DNA of 64,000 bases from Takakia lepidozioides (Eukaryota > Streptophyta > Takakiopsida > Takakiales > Takakiaceae). The stretch's first letter is position 1; each line of letters opens with the position of its first letter. The stretch is taken from the NCBI GenBank assembly GCA_030704615.1, contig CM060734.1, positions 47,446,042 through 47,510,041 of the forward strand. The letters run 5' to 3'. Positions 10,850 to 22,900 of the stretch are shown here, in pieces. The position numbers and the translations under genes are program-made. The notes beneath the pieces were generated by a model, which saw only the letters and a program-made list of their open reading frames with translations, searched no databases and had not been told where the DNA came from.

Positions 10850-13031
10850 TAGAGCGGAGGGGGGAGAGAAATGAGGTAGTGAGTGGAGTGGTGGGATAGA
10901 CGTGGATTATGCAAAGGAATGATGTGGAGCGAAGACCGCAAATGCGACAAGCTGTTAGAGATGATAGATAACTGAATCAGCTGATTGCATGTAGAATTGC
11001 ATCAACATCAACAATTAGAGAAAACACATGAGCTCGCCTCAATCCTTGGTCTATGCAGCAGTGTGAGGGGGTTAATAGAAGAAGAGAAGACTTCCCTTCC
11101 TGTAGAGAATGCATGGCGGCTTGGCAGCGTCTCCCTACTGCACTCTTTCAAGACTCATAAAGAGCCGCTGCATCGAGCAGACCACTGCAGGTCTCGGGGA
11201 GCCACCGATTAGCGACAAGAGCTTAAGTGTCTGAGACAATGGCAGAGTGTGGGTGTGTGAGCATGGCGGCTCATTAAACCACATAGGAAGCCGGGGGGGG
11301 GGGGGGGGGGGGGGGTGGGAAGAACTCTGTTGGATCTTATGAATGAAGAAAGAGTTGAGAAGAGAGACACATTGAGATGAACACTGGGAAGATGAAATCT
11401 CAGCAGATGCTTTAGGTTTTTTCTTTTTTCGTCATTGCGTTGAGAGAGAGCGCAGGGGGGTGATGGCCGGGGTAGCGTAGCAGAACTAGCTCATGTTACC
11501 GCCTGATGGGGTAACTTGACTTGCAAGAGAGATTGAGGGGGGGGAAGCCGGATGGCCTTTTGCATCGTGAGATAGATAGGGGAACTGGATGGTCTTCTGC
11601 ATCGACAGACCCATTCCAGTTGAGGGGGATGTTGGGGAAAGCGGCCAAGTCCCAGGACACACTCATGGCAAATTGCGGAGCGCCATCCCTCCACGACTTC
11701 CCCCTTCAATCAGGTTATTCCAAATTTGCTCCTATTTTTCCAAGTGAACCACCACGTCTGTCATACTTTAAAAACACTTTAAAATCTTCTGGTCATTTTT
11801 TCAGGGAGTCCAGCAGATTCTTTACAATAGATAAATGGTTATGCGTCCTTCTCACAATATGTACATATACCTTCCATAAATGGTTATGCATGCTCCTTGC
11901 ATGTACAAGGACATATGATGATGGCATCTATGAGATTTGTTAGTGCAGATATTCTTTACCTGTGACTATCTTCAGGAACATTCTGTCAATGCAACAACAT
12001 CAAATACTCTCCTGCCTCTGCTCTGTTGGAAGAGAAGGCTCCAGTTGCAGGGAAATGCAGCCTTTATATAATAGATGATTGATACAGTACGAATGCAATT
12101 AACCTTCAGCAAACGCATCCACTAAAGACATGGAGAGCAACATAGTTTCCAATTGAAAAAAGAATGTAGTTCAAAGTTCAGAGCCTTGCAAATAGATGTT
12201 CAGTTAAGTGTCAGTGCTACGACTGTTTTGACGAGATCCCAAAAGGCACCATCGCAACATAGTTTACAATTGGAAAAAGAGTGTAGTTCAGAGCCTTGCA
12301 AAAAGATTTTCAGTTAAGTGGCATTGCTAATGACTGTTTTGACGAGATCCCAAAAGGCACCATCACAATTGAAGATCGAGGAACTGGAAATTTCCCATAT
12401 TTACTTCCCTTGCAGCAATCTACACATGAATACCAGAGTTGTTTCCAATTGATAATGGGTAGCAAGCATATCATTGCCAAACATTGTCACAAAGACTAGA
12501 GTTACTGGTTGAAAAGTAGATATGCTATGCACATTGAGAAGAGCACCTTGCAGACAGGCCTTCGGATGAGTGATGGTAGGTTGACCTCCTACGAACCAGA
12601 TAAGATTGAGCGTGGCAGCTTTCTAAGGCCCAGCTGAGAAAGCCTTTAACTTAAAAGGGGACAGTAGACTACAAGGGAGGCCAGCCCAGGCTGAAGGGAA
12701 ATGGACCAATAAAGCTGCCCGGAAAGAACCCACTTCGACCATATAAGGCAGCCAGTACTGGAACCACAATGAAACTCTGGCGAGTAATGTTACATTTGGC
12801 CTCATCTCCTTTACCTAGCATGTCACCTGCTCTCTTATTATCTACAAAGCCTATGCTCCAGTTTGCATTTGAGGTATGAACCTTGCTCTTCACACAACAC
12901 TGTAGAATATAAACTGCTGCTGCCAAGCCTGCAGCCTTTATAGAAGGCTCGAACTGCAGATAAAGAATCTTGCATCCTCTTCCGGCTTGAATGAAATTGA
13001 CTGTGCCATTATTGGGCTACAGAAAAAAGAA
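10850..13031. other. CesA downstream flank with repeats; no gene recognised
   Basis: No coding region is supported. There is a long G homopolymer at about 11292-11315, a purine-rich stretch around it and a tandem duplication at 12139-12367. The part nearest 13031 probably contains the 3' untranslated region of the CesA gene on the minus strand. The plus frame 11521-11943 (140 codons) is not recognised. Confidence 0.6.
12139..12367. repeat. Tandem duplication, unit about 115 bp
   Basis: The order CATAGTTT(C/A)CAATTG - GTAGTTCA - AGAGCCTTGCAAA - TTCAGTTAAGTG - GACTGTTTTGACGAGATCCC - AAAAGGCACCATC occurs twice, with small indels and substitutions. The second copy starts near 12258. It is non-coding and lies in the 3' flank of CesA. 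Confidence 0.85.
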
Positions 13032-16000
13032 TCAACAGTTGATGCCACACTCCTGCAAGTTTGGGCCATTGACCTTGGCAAGGAAGGGATCTATACGGAC
13101 CCATAGAAGAGAAAATATGGAGGCTAGAAGAATGGACCATACGATCACAATCGTTGGTGTACGGTTCTGTCGTCCCATCAATCCCTTTAGGAAAGGATAT
13201 AAGTGGACAATAACCCAAAATGCAAAAAACAACTTACCAAAAAGTGGACCCCATGATTGGTAGCCATTATTGACAGCATCTGAGATGCCAGCAACAACGC
13301 CCACAAGGTTAATGATCAGCAATGTGGTTGGTGGGATCAAAAGTGTGGTCCATTTAAACGCATAGAGCTCTCCAAAGTCCTCATCCTCAGACGACTTGGC
13401 TGTGACAGTAAAATTTGTATCGATACCGGCAAAAACCTTCAGCAGCCCTTGAAACACGGCAAACAAGTGAGCAGAGCAACCTCCAATCACCCAAAACTGC
13501 TCATTCCTCCACCACTCATCTATTCCCACTCCACTCCACCGCATCTCCAAGATACCGGTCGCGAAGATGGAGATGAAAAGGGATATGAACCATAAACTTG
13601 CAAAGTTGCTTATCTGCAAAAGTGAGGAAAGCCACATTTAGCTATGTAATGCGCTAAACTCAGCATGTTCGTAACATAAACGCTGCTCAAGACATTTCAG
13701 TAGATAACATCAAGCCTACTGCACCAATGGAATGAAGAAAGAAGACACTAAGAAATACATGAGTTTTCTAGGGATGTACAGAATTCACATAATGCAGTTA
13801 GCAGTAAGACTGCGAGACTCACCGTAGGAATGATAAATTTCCCTGTGAGCAAGCATACAGCGGGAAGTGTACAATATGCAATCAGTGGCAATGAAGTCAG
13901 GGGGTAAATTGTGGTGTTGATGTACGCTAGCCTCTCCAGCCATTTCAGTCGTCCTCCATACCCATACCATAGAGGGCAATGCCGACTGAGACAAATCTCC
14001 ACAGACCCAAGAGCCCACCGCAAGACTTGATTCAAACGATCAGACAAGTTGATGGGTGCAGAGCCCTTAAAGGCAGGTCGAGGTGGCATACAGTAGATTG
14101 AACGCCAACCACGGCAATGCATCTTGAATCCAGTCAAAATATCCTCAGTCACTGACCCATAGATCCATCCAATCTGCACAGGAGGTCAAAAAGGTGCCAT
14201 TGAGACAACTGACATTTGCTTGTGTAACCTGGACTCTTTAGAATAACTAGGAGTGCTCATACTCAGAATGTAGCAGCATTAGGGCAGAGTGGGGGCATAA
14301 GTCACCTGATTCTAATAAATCGCACATTCACAAAAATTAAAATAGTGAATGCATGGGCAATAGACAAAATGCAAATAGGAGCATGTTAAGTGCCCAAGAT
14401 TACCTCTTTTCCCCAATCTGTCTTGTCCTCATACCCACAACTGATGACATGGATAGCTTCTTTGAGCAAGGCGCCTGGACTAGCAGAGTGGGGCACACCT
14501 CCATTCTCAAGAAGAGTGGAAGCAACAAACACTGGAGACTGACCAAATTTCTTCTCAAAGTTCTTCATGGACATCAAAGATGACTTTTCATCATCAATCC
14601 CTGCATGACCGCACGCCCCACCTTCAGTTAAATTGATGGGAAGAGAACGACCTTTGCCTAGTTCCAATTAAGTTTCACAACATTGGACACCCTCTGTGTG
14701 TACATTAATTTCCACTGGTTTCAAAGAAGAATCCACCTTACCTTCAATTCCCTCCTCAATATCTTCGAGGCTAAAGATGGGAATAGTGGAATCAGTTCGT
14801 GAAGGAGCTTTCTTCTTCTCCGAGAACTTTGGGGTCTTGAGCTTTTTGTTCTTTTTGCGAGGACCACAGCACCACTGTGGACAACAGGTTCCACATCCGC
14901 AACCCTTGCCTGCTTTGTCCTTGAGGGGTGGCTCATACCCATACAAGGCTTGCCTTCTAAATACACATCCAGTACCCACATACACAGGACCTTGAAGTCC
15001 ATCCAAACCCTTCAAGTTGATCTGCAACACAAAGAAACCACATTTAGGACACCCTGCATATGAAAGGAAAATGCAACCTTGTATTTTCAAAGGCTTTCAA
15101 ACCTCTAAAACAGAAAAAAATGATTCCTTGAAATACTTACATCAAAGAACACAGTGTTGTGGTTGGCATATCGATCATTCCGATCAATACCATCAAATCT
15201 CTGAGGAAATTGGACATAGCACACTCTCTTTCCAAGAGTGGGATCCATCATGAAGCACATAGCCTCCCGAATGGCCTTGCTGTTGTTGATGTAATGATCA
15301 CAATCAAGATTGAGAAGATACGGTGCATTTGTAAGGACTGCAGAGACTCGCACCTGAAAAAGAGAACATTGATTAAAGGCTTGTTCATAAAGTTCAGAGA
15401 AAACTGTCAAGGCCAGAAATTGATGAGTACAATAACCTAGATACTAGATAGGAACTGCAATACAAAGCTAGTGGTTGAAAACTTTCAAGGATTCATGCTT
15501 ACCAAAGCATTCATAGCACCGGCTTTCTTGTGATGATTGAAACCAGGGCGCTTTTCTCGAGACACATAAACCAGTCGGGGAAGTTCATTTCCATCAGTAT
15601 CATGACCACCACTGTGTCCCAAGAAAACCTGTAAAGAAGTTGCTTTCTCAGTAAAACCATGACAACAAACTGCTGGTTGGTGGATACTGAAAACAAAATG
15701 TGAGTTGTATGCTGATAAATGGAATTCACCCTATCATGACCACCACTGTGTCCCAGAAAAACCTGCCAAGAAGTTGCTTTCTCAGTAAAACCATGACACT
15801 AAGCTTCTGGGTGGAGGGTACTGAAAATTAAATGTGAGTCGCATGCTGATAAATGCAGAAACTCACCTGGATCATTCCTGGATGATCACGGGTATTGTTT
15901 CCAGGCCATGGTGTCCCATCCTGCATGGTCCACCCTTCCTCTGGAACTTTCTGAGCTTTAGCAACCAGGGCATTCACTCGAACCTTGAACTCCTCATATT

Positions 16001-19000
16001 CCCTCTGCATAGCCCCAAATTGCATGATGTCATGATAGTGAAGAAAGGTGGCCAGGACCAATTCAAAGCGTACAATGGAGCAAGGCTGGAAAAAGACCCT
16101 AACCTTCATAGCCCGCCGCTCTTTAACAAATGTTGGCTGCACCTTATCCTTCAAGTAGTCAATTTTCTGGGCAAAGTACATCTCAGGCGCACGGGGTTCA
16201 ATGCTGAACTTTTTGCAGAACGGCACCCACTTTCGAGCAAACTCAGATGTCTCAGAGAGACACTCAAAGGTAAGCATGGCTGCTCCATCATCAGAAAGAT
16301 AACAGGAAACCTTATCAACAGGGTAGTCAACAGCCAGAATCGACAGGATAGTGTTTGCAGTAACAAGAGGAGGTTCCTTAGCAGGATCGACAGTACTGAC
16401 ATAGAGGTCCACATGAGCCAGCTGAGATGGCTCCCCTTCTTTCTCGTACCTGAAAGGTATCAATACATATAGGTAAGTTTCAAGCCAATTATGTGAACCA
16501 CAAGGTACAAATTGGGCACTCGCAAACACCGACTTTCCAGTTAAGTATCAACAGAGGTAGGCAGATACGAGTCAACTGAGTCAACCCACATGTACAAATG
16601 AGGTATAGAAGGCACTTGCAAGTCCATCTCAACAAAAATAACACAATTAAAAAAGGGAAGATAGAATACCTCAGGGAAAGCCGGTCAAGATATGTCTCCC
16701 GATTGATTGGAAGCCACTTTGGAAACTGATCTAGAATCCAGGATACAGCAAACCATATCTCACAAATAACAGACGTGAGCCACATGCCATAAGCATCCTT
16801 GACTGGATTCTGAATGCGATACCGGAAGAAGAACCCCAGAACCACAAGTCGGATCACAATGAGCATCCTGTACGGATTAATTCGGGCAGATGGAATAGCA
16901 ACTTTTCTGTGCAGAGGCTGTCTTGCCTCATCCATTCTGCCAAGCAACAGTCCATCGACAATCACATTAGTCCATTGAATTATATCCTAGATGACAATAT
17001 TAATGAGATTTCAAATAGACAACAATAAACATTATTCAATTGGAGAAGACAGGCTCAAGAAGTTTGGACAATGGTGAACACAAATCTGCCTTTGACACTC
17101 CAGAGAACGAGGCAAGGTAGCCTTACATAGGCAAGTCTGGGCCATTGGGTCCATGGTCATCATGGGCACCACCTTTTCCTCCAGCAAGCTGCTGTCCCCC
17201 TTCCGTCATCATCATCTGCATTTTCTCCTGTCTCAACTTCCAGCTATCTACCCTTTCTTTCCAGGCCACACTGCCATAACCATATGCTGCCAAATCCTTG
17301 GTAGGGTCCATTGGCCTTGCTTGAACTGCATCAGCCAGATGTGATAATTCAGAAAAAGACATGCACCTCCTGGCCACATAGAAGAAAAATAACCTTGGAG
17401 GCAGCTGCAAAAATTCCATCTTAAGACCTTAATGTTCAATGCTCTTTCATCACACTACTAAGAAACACCTAAGCAAGACATGACCAATGAACTTGCAATA
17501 CCTGGGAGACTAGCTTCTAGGTAGGGAAGGGGATGGACCCGTTTCCCACCACCTCCCATTAGCGGAGGGACCACAATAGCCTGATGTTCTGAAGGAATTC
17601 CCTGTGCATCACCAGTCACCTGTAAACGAAAATGCAGTTAAATCACCTTTCATTACAGCACTCACATAGTATACAGGAAGACAATCATGAACTAAAGACA
17701 ATGCTATAGAATGCACATATGGTTTAGTGGCACACAAAATACCGAATGCAAAAGGAGACCTGGAGAATATCATAATCTTGAACACTAAGAAATCACCTTA
17801 CTACAGACAGCTAAGCTCACAAAATCACAGTCTTTCGAACAATGCGCCCTAATGACTACACATAAACTTCTCAGAACCATACCATTTTTCCATCTGTGAG
17901 CAGTGGAAACTGGGGCTGCATGGGGTGCATCATATGATGTGGCAGATCATGGTCATACGTTGGGCCATAACTCATGTGTCCGTGGAGCATCTCATCTGTT
18001 ACTTGTTGCTTATCTTGCTTGTCAACCTCCGTCAAGTTAAATTCATTCTCCAAATCATCGACATCCTCTTCTTCCTCATCACCATCCACACGAGGACTAC
18101 CTGATGGCAAGCAGCAACAAGCTATGGTGAGTTAGAAGCCAAGATTGCTGCCTAGAAAAGCAGGAAAACTGGATGCATTCTATCTCAAATACAGTCGAAT
18201 ACTTTGACAAGATTGCCAGTTCAATAAGATGAGCAAACCTCTGTGACGCTTGTATCTAGTCTTGCACTGTGGGCAGGACTGGTTCCCGTCCTTCCGCTCA
18301 TATTCGTAGCAGGGACGGCACACGGGGAATGCACATTCGTTGCAGGCGACAAAAAGCTCTCGCTCGATAGTCAACCCCACATCGTCTCCACAAATTTGAC
18401 ATATGTGGCCGTTGGTATGGTTCAGAGGCTTTGGCTGCAGATCACCAGGGAAACAGCCACAACTCCATCTAAGTCAAGGCTCCATGCCGGAGAAACCATT
18501 ACCTTTAGAGCAAAATGACTCTCTATGAAATGTCACATAGCCCGAAACAAACCTCTCCTTTCCGAGGATCATCGTCTAAACCTCTTCATCTTTCAGAGCT
18601 AACTTGTGATTGGCCGGTTTAGAGGTTAGATATATTGAATAGAAAACAAATCCACAAGGATAACAGAAACTAACGCAGAAACGGAAGGGTATCTGAGTGT
18701 AGCGATCACTCCAGCGACATAACAAACTCTTATATCCCCACAAGGACAATAAGTAGGACTCATCGTAATGGCGATGAGATTTTGCCCAAGCAGCCTATGA
18801 GTGCACTCGACACCTTACGAGTGGCTGGGTGTCACCAAGGCACAAGATTCGTCAGCCTATCATGCAACCCACTGCAAAGAATAGACCACAATCCGAGTTT
18901 GACTGAATCTTCAAAAGATCTTGTCGTCAAATACAGTTCTTCCGTATCGACAACATCTCGAACATCTCGAGATGTCAAACGCTTGTTGTGACCAGGGCTC

Positions 19001-19170
19001 AGGCCAGACAAGCGTTTTAGCGTGCAATGCAACTGAACTTCCTCCGCGATATTCACACAGGTGGTGTTCCCCAAAAGTGAAGCAGCACTTACCCCTTCAC
19101 TGTCCGGTCGTATGACGACAAGCTCGTTTCTATTGTGAGAACCAGCCACCAAGCCTGCATTTGCCTCCAT
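13032..19170 (-). CDS. CesA: Cellulose synthase catalytic subunit (CesA), complete, 14 exons
   Basis: This subunit of the plasma-membrane cellulose synthase complex polymerises UDP-glucose into beta-1,4-glucan. Exons: 19093-19170, 18239-18434, 17883-18100, 17502-17619, 17127-17325, 16670-16936, 16104-16449, 15867-16004, 15503-15628, 15141-15353, 14742-15021, 14404-14600, 13823-14173, 13032-13613. All phases close and give 1102 residues, the usual CesA length. The start [20 protein letters not shown] is the conserved CesA N-terminus. A RING-type zinc finger follows (CQIC, CNEC, CRPC, CPQC in exon 2), then two N-terminal membrane helices. The catalytic signature is complete: SDDGAAML (first Asp), [12 protein letters not shown] (DxD), [10 protein letters not shown] (TED) and QVLRW. 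The class-specific region in exon 11 is rich in Cys and Lys. The protein ends NC, as usual. Intron 8 carries a duplication with a potential extra mini-exon. Confidence 0.97.
15600..15867 (-). repeat. 134-bp tandem duplication across CesA intron 8
   Basis: Two direct copies (about 15600-15733 and 15734-15867) each contain the end of exon 8, intron 8 and the first about 31 nt of exon 9. As a result the intron holds a second copy of the exon 9 acceptor and 5' end at 15730-15762, bounded by AG and GT. Both resulting introns would be about 100 nt, as elsewhere in this gene. Confidence 0.9.
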
Positions 19171-22100
19171 GGTGGGCTGACCCCTTCTACCAAGCTCGAC
19201 CGTTCCAGCCCCTGTAGGCAACTACTACCAGGCCAAAGTTCTACTAAATCCCTTCCAAGTCTTCAATCGCCATGTACATTGTCCACCTCCGCCACCTCAG
19301 TAGAGGTCCGGCTCCGAGCTTCTCACCCTTCCCTCTCTGCACATGTGCAATGCAATCAAATCCTTCAGACCCAGCCTTGGAATACTCCTTATCGAATAAC
19401 AACAACTCGGCCTCCAGGGTTGAAGTCCCTGTCTTAAGAACACTCCAAAGTGCCCAATGTCCAAACCACAATCTTTACAAACTACCAAGACGTGTGCAAA
19501 GAACCAAGGCCTCCCTCCAACCCTGTCGGAATCAACACCACATCCAGTAGACCCCCGCTTGCATCCAACTCAGCTACAAAAGCTCAACCTTCAGCATCCC
19601 CAAACTAAGTCATCCCCTCCGACAAGTCATCCCAGCACTACCAACTTACCAATCTCTCGCTGCCTCCGCGTGCCCTGCAACAACAAGATGCGGGGAAGGG
19701 AGGGGAGAGCAGAGCAGAGCAGAGGCAGGCGAGAATAGGGGGGGAGAGGGGGAGAAGAAGCTGAGAAGAGGGCGTGGGTGGGCTGGCAGCCTGCTGTGCA
19801 CTGCCCCACCTCCCCTTTTTTCTTCTACCCCCACTCCCTGGGCAGCCACCCCCCTGCCCACAGAGCCTCCACACCTTGCCACAACTTGGTACAACCGTTA
19901 TGTGGATTGTTCCATGGGACCAGCAGCCACCATCATCATCCTCATCATCCTCATAATCATTCTCTCTTGAGCAATAATCTGAGGTGCAACATACATGTGG
20001 GCCATGTTTCCAGGCCAAGCTCCCATGGTTCCCAACCTGCCCACTGCAGGGAGAGTGGTACATAAGGGTCCCAGCAAAGCTGAAAAGAACATGTTCCCAC
20101 CTATTGCTGCCCAGTCACCCCATGATCTGCTGGAGTACTTTTCATACATGGGGATGCATGGGTCCCTCTCTGCAGGGCAGGCCCAATAATGGGGTCCCTG
20201 GAGCCTGCCCAGGGGGCAGATGGGCTGCAGACAAGGAAAGCAGGGAGGTTGGTAATAATAAAATAGAGAGGGAGGGATTTACAGTGGTGCAGGGAGGGCA
20301 GGCTGGCAGCCCCACTGGAAGAGCAACGTCCTTGCCGTTGTGCAACTGCGCCACCACCGACTCTCCACACTCACTTTAGCCGCCACATTTCTCTCACTTA
20401 ATCACACTCTAATCACATGCTAATCACCCACTATCACTCCTATTTGCAGCAGCATGTACACTCAATAGATGTTCGGAGTAGCACCAACAACAAGTGTCTC
20501 TCCCATGCTAATCACCCACTCTCCCTCCTATTTGCAGAAGCATGTCCCTCAATAGATGTTCGGATTAAGTTAGCCACAACAACACCGAGTTTCTCCCTCA
20601 CCCAACATGGGATCCGGTAAGCCCACGCATCTTCCAGTGCTCTTTTCCTCAATCTGATTGAGGAAAATGAGGGGAAAGAATGGAAACAAGGTGCACACAG
20701 AATTGGCTGTCTCATATCATATCATATCACAATTGGGTTTACTTAGTGCAAAGTGGGCATAAAAGAGTTCAATAAACATGCATTGGATTTTGACTTTTGG
20801 GAAACCTAACTACCCACCAAGCACCTTCCTTGCAACCTGGTGCAATGCCCTGCTGCCACCATGTCTGAAGCAGCTGTTTTTTCGGGGGGTGGGTTGTTTG
20901 TATTGGGGGCCGGAGAGAGTGGCTGGTCAAAGGGAGGTTTTAGGGGGGAGAGAGAGAGAGGATGGAGATAAGTTACGCGGCAAAGGGAGAAAGAAACAGT
21001 AAATGAAGCGCAATACAAGCAGGCAGGCTGGCAGCCAGCTCATGCCTGCCTTCCCCCTCAGTATATTCTGCATGATGCTCGTGTTTTTACTCATGTGTTT
21101 ACTACGTACTGTTGGGGTATATGTGGAAGGGGGGGATTAGAGAGCAGAGGAGAGAGGAGCAGCAGTACTCAATTATTAGTCTGTTTCCACTTCACTTCAC
21201 TGCCTTCCTCCTTCAATTCCATGGTTTCATCTGATTAAGAGCTGCGCTCAGATACCCACAGTCTATGTACAAGGGGGTCAGGGCCTTCATTGGCTACTTG
21301 AGATAGTTTCATGAGCTTGATTGCTGTTTGCAGGCCTCCATAACTCCATCCATTGCTCACCTTTTGATTGTGTGTAGGTTCAGGTGTCAGATTATCTTAG
21401 GGATTAGCTGAATCTTTGTTTGCTGTCCTTGGATGATATTTCCCATCATGGAGTCTTTACATCCATGGGAAGCCTTGCTATTTGGATTTTCCGCTCGTCG
21501 GCCTTGTGTCGTGCCTACATTCCGTTACAAATAGGAATGTTCACATATCTCAATTGCGTTGAAGTTTTGATTTTTGGGTTTGCTTTGCCGACCATCACAT
21601 TCTATTGTCACCCAATGTAGCCGGCCTTTTGGAATATGCTCCATTCACAGGTGTATAGTGTATAGTTCATGGCGACTCACTTTGCCTTGCCGAATATTTG
21701 GACGGTTCGAGTCAACTTTGACCCATATCTATTCCCTTTGCAAAATGGAACCTTTCCCATGTAACCATGGCACAAATTGGTTTTGCCCTGGTATTGTAGA
21801 GAGTACTAAGTCTCAGAGAGAACTTTTACTGAGAAAATGAAATCAAAGCCGCAATATTCCCCATCGAAGATGCAACTGCATAATAACACTAACGTGTAGT
21901 TATGTAGTTAGTATACATGAAGCTCACAGTAAGCATTGCAATGGAGGTGGAGTGAAAGTCCAACCCACATTTGGTGTATGTTTTTGGATTTTGGGCACTT
22001 CAGTTTTCTCATGTAGTCAAAGTCTTTCTTGCATTCGGGAGTTTGTATATATAGATATGTGAGTGTATACAACTCTTGACTTCACATGGAGACAAGGCAG

Positions 22101-22900
22101 TGCACCGCGCCTTGTGCGACAACTAGCTGTTTGTTTTGGTCTATTATGCGGACTATTTAAGCTCAAAAGAACGCGTATTAACGTATTAACCCTTAAACTC
22201 CCACTATCCCCAAGATAGTTAGGGATTGTCCATAAACAAAGACTTGAAAATCATATATTGCTATCATGATTCAAACCATCACGTCACCCAACAACTCACA
22301 GTCATGTGAGTCCACCGTTCCCACATAGAATATAACACGCATATATTGTAACAACACTGTAACCATTTCTCTACTAATCAATTGTGAGTGACAGGCCCAC
22401 CCAATGATTTGCACCGAAATGCTACATCCAGAATCCAATTAAATAAATTTCATAAAGCTCAATTGCTGGGGAGCATTTTGCCCTTTCACCTCCAGCAAAC
22501 TATTTTTTAGGGTTAGAAGAGAGCAGCCGACATAACATTATGTCAGAGTCCAGCTTACAGCTCTAACACAGTTAAGGCACCCTCGCCACTTGGTGTGACA
22601 GCATTATCAGCAGACATAAGCCACAGTTCGCATGATCCCCTTTACCAGTGCTTTCCGTGCATAGTTTGTGTTGTTGCAAACAAGCAACCTAGCGCTTAGC
22701 GAGTACGAGACAACAAAATCAGCTCCAATTTACGAGTCATCTCAACTGATCTCTTTCGTTGAGTACCCCATTGTTGTGTAACCATTGTTGACTTATGGGT
22801 TTGCATTAAGCAAGGCACCACAAACACGAACACGGTTTGGGTTTGCAAAAAAACCCCATGAAAATGGGCTGCACTGGTGGTGGCATATATACTTACTACT
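19171..22900. other. CesA upstream region, low-complexity; no gene recognised
   Basis: This is the promoter and leader side of CesA. It contains purine/pyrimidine-rich tracts (for example 19685-19760 and 20930-21000) and a (CATCAT)n-like stretch near 19925-19955. Overlapping frames on both strands at 19640-20380 reach 141 codons but show biased composition and no family. A direct repeat with ATGCTAATCACCCACT appears twice at 20416-20530. A 5' untranslated exon of CesA may lie here but cannot be placed. Confidence 0.55.

Noticed and set aside
11291-11316. Long G run as a G-quadruplex regulatory site
   Set aside because: A simple homopolymer of uncertain length, far from a gene start; no spaced G-tract pattern to support a specific role.
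15834-16472. 212-codon plus-strand frame
   Set aside because: It is the antisense shadow of CesA exons 7 and 8.
19640-20380. Several 80-140-codon overlapping frames on both strands
   Set aside because: They lie in purine/pyrimidine-rich sequence of biased composition that keeps several frames open; no domain, splice pattern or start context supports any of them.
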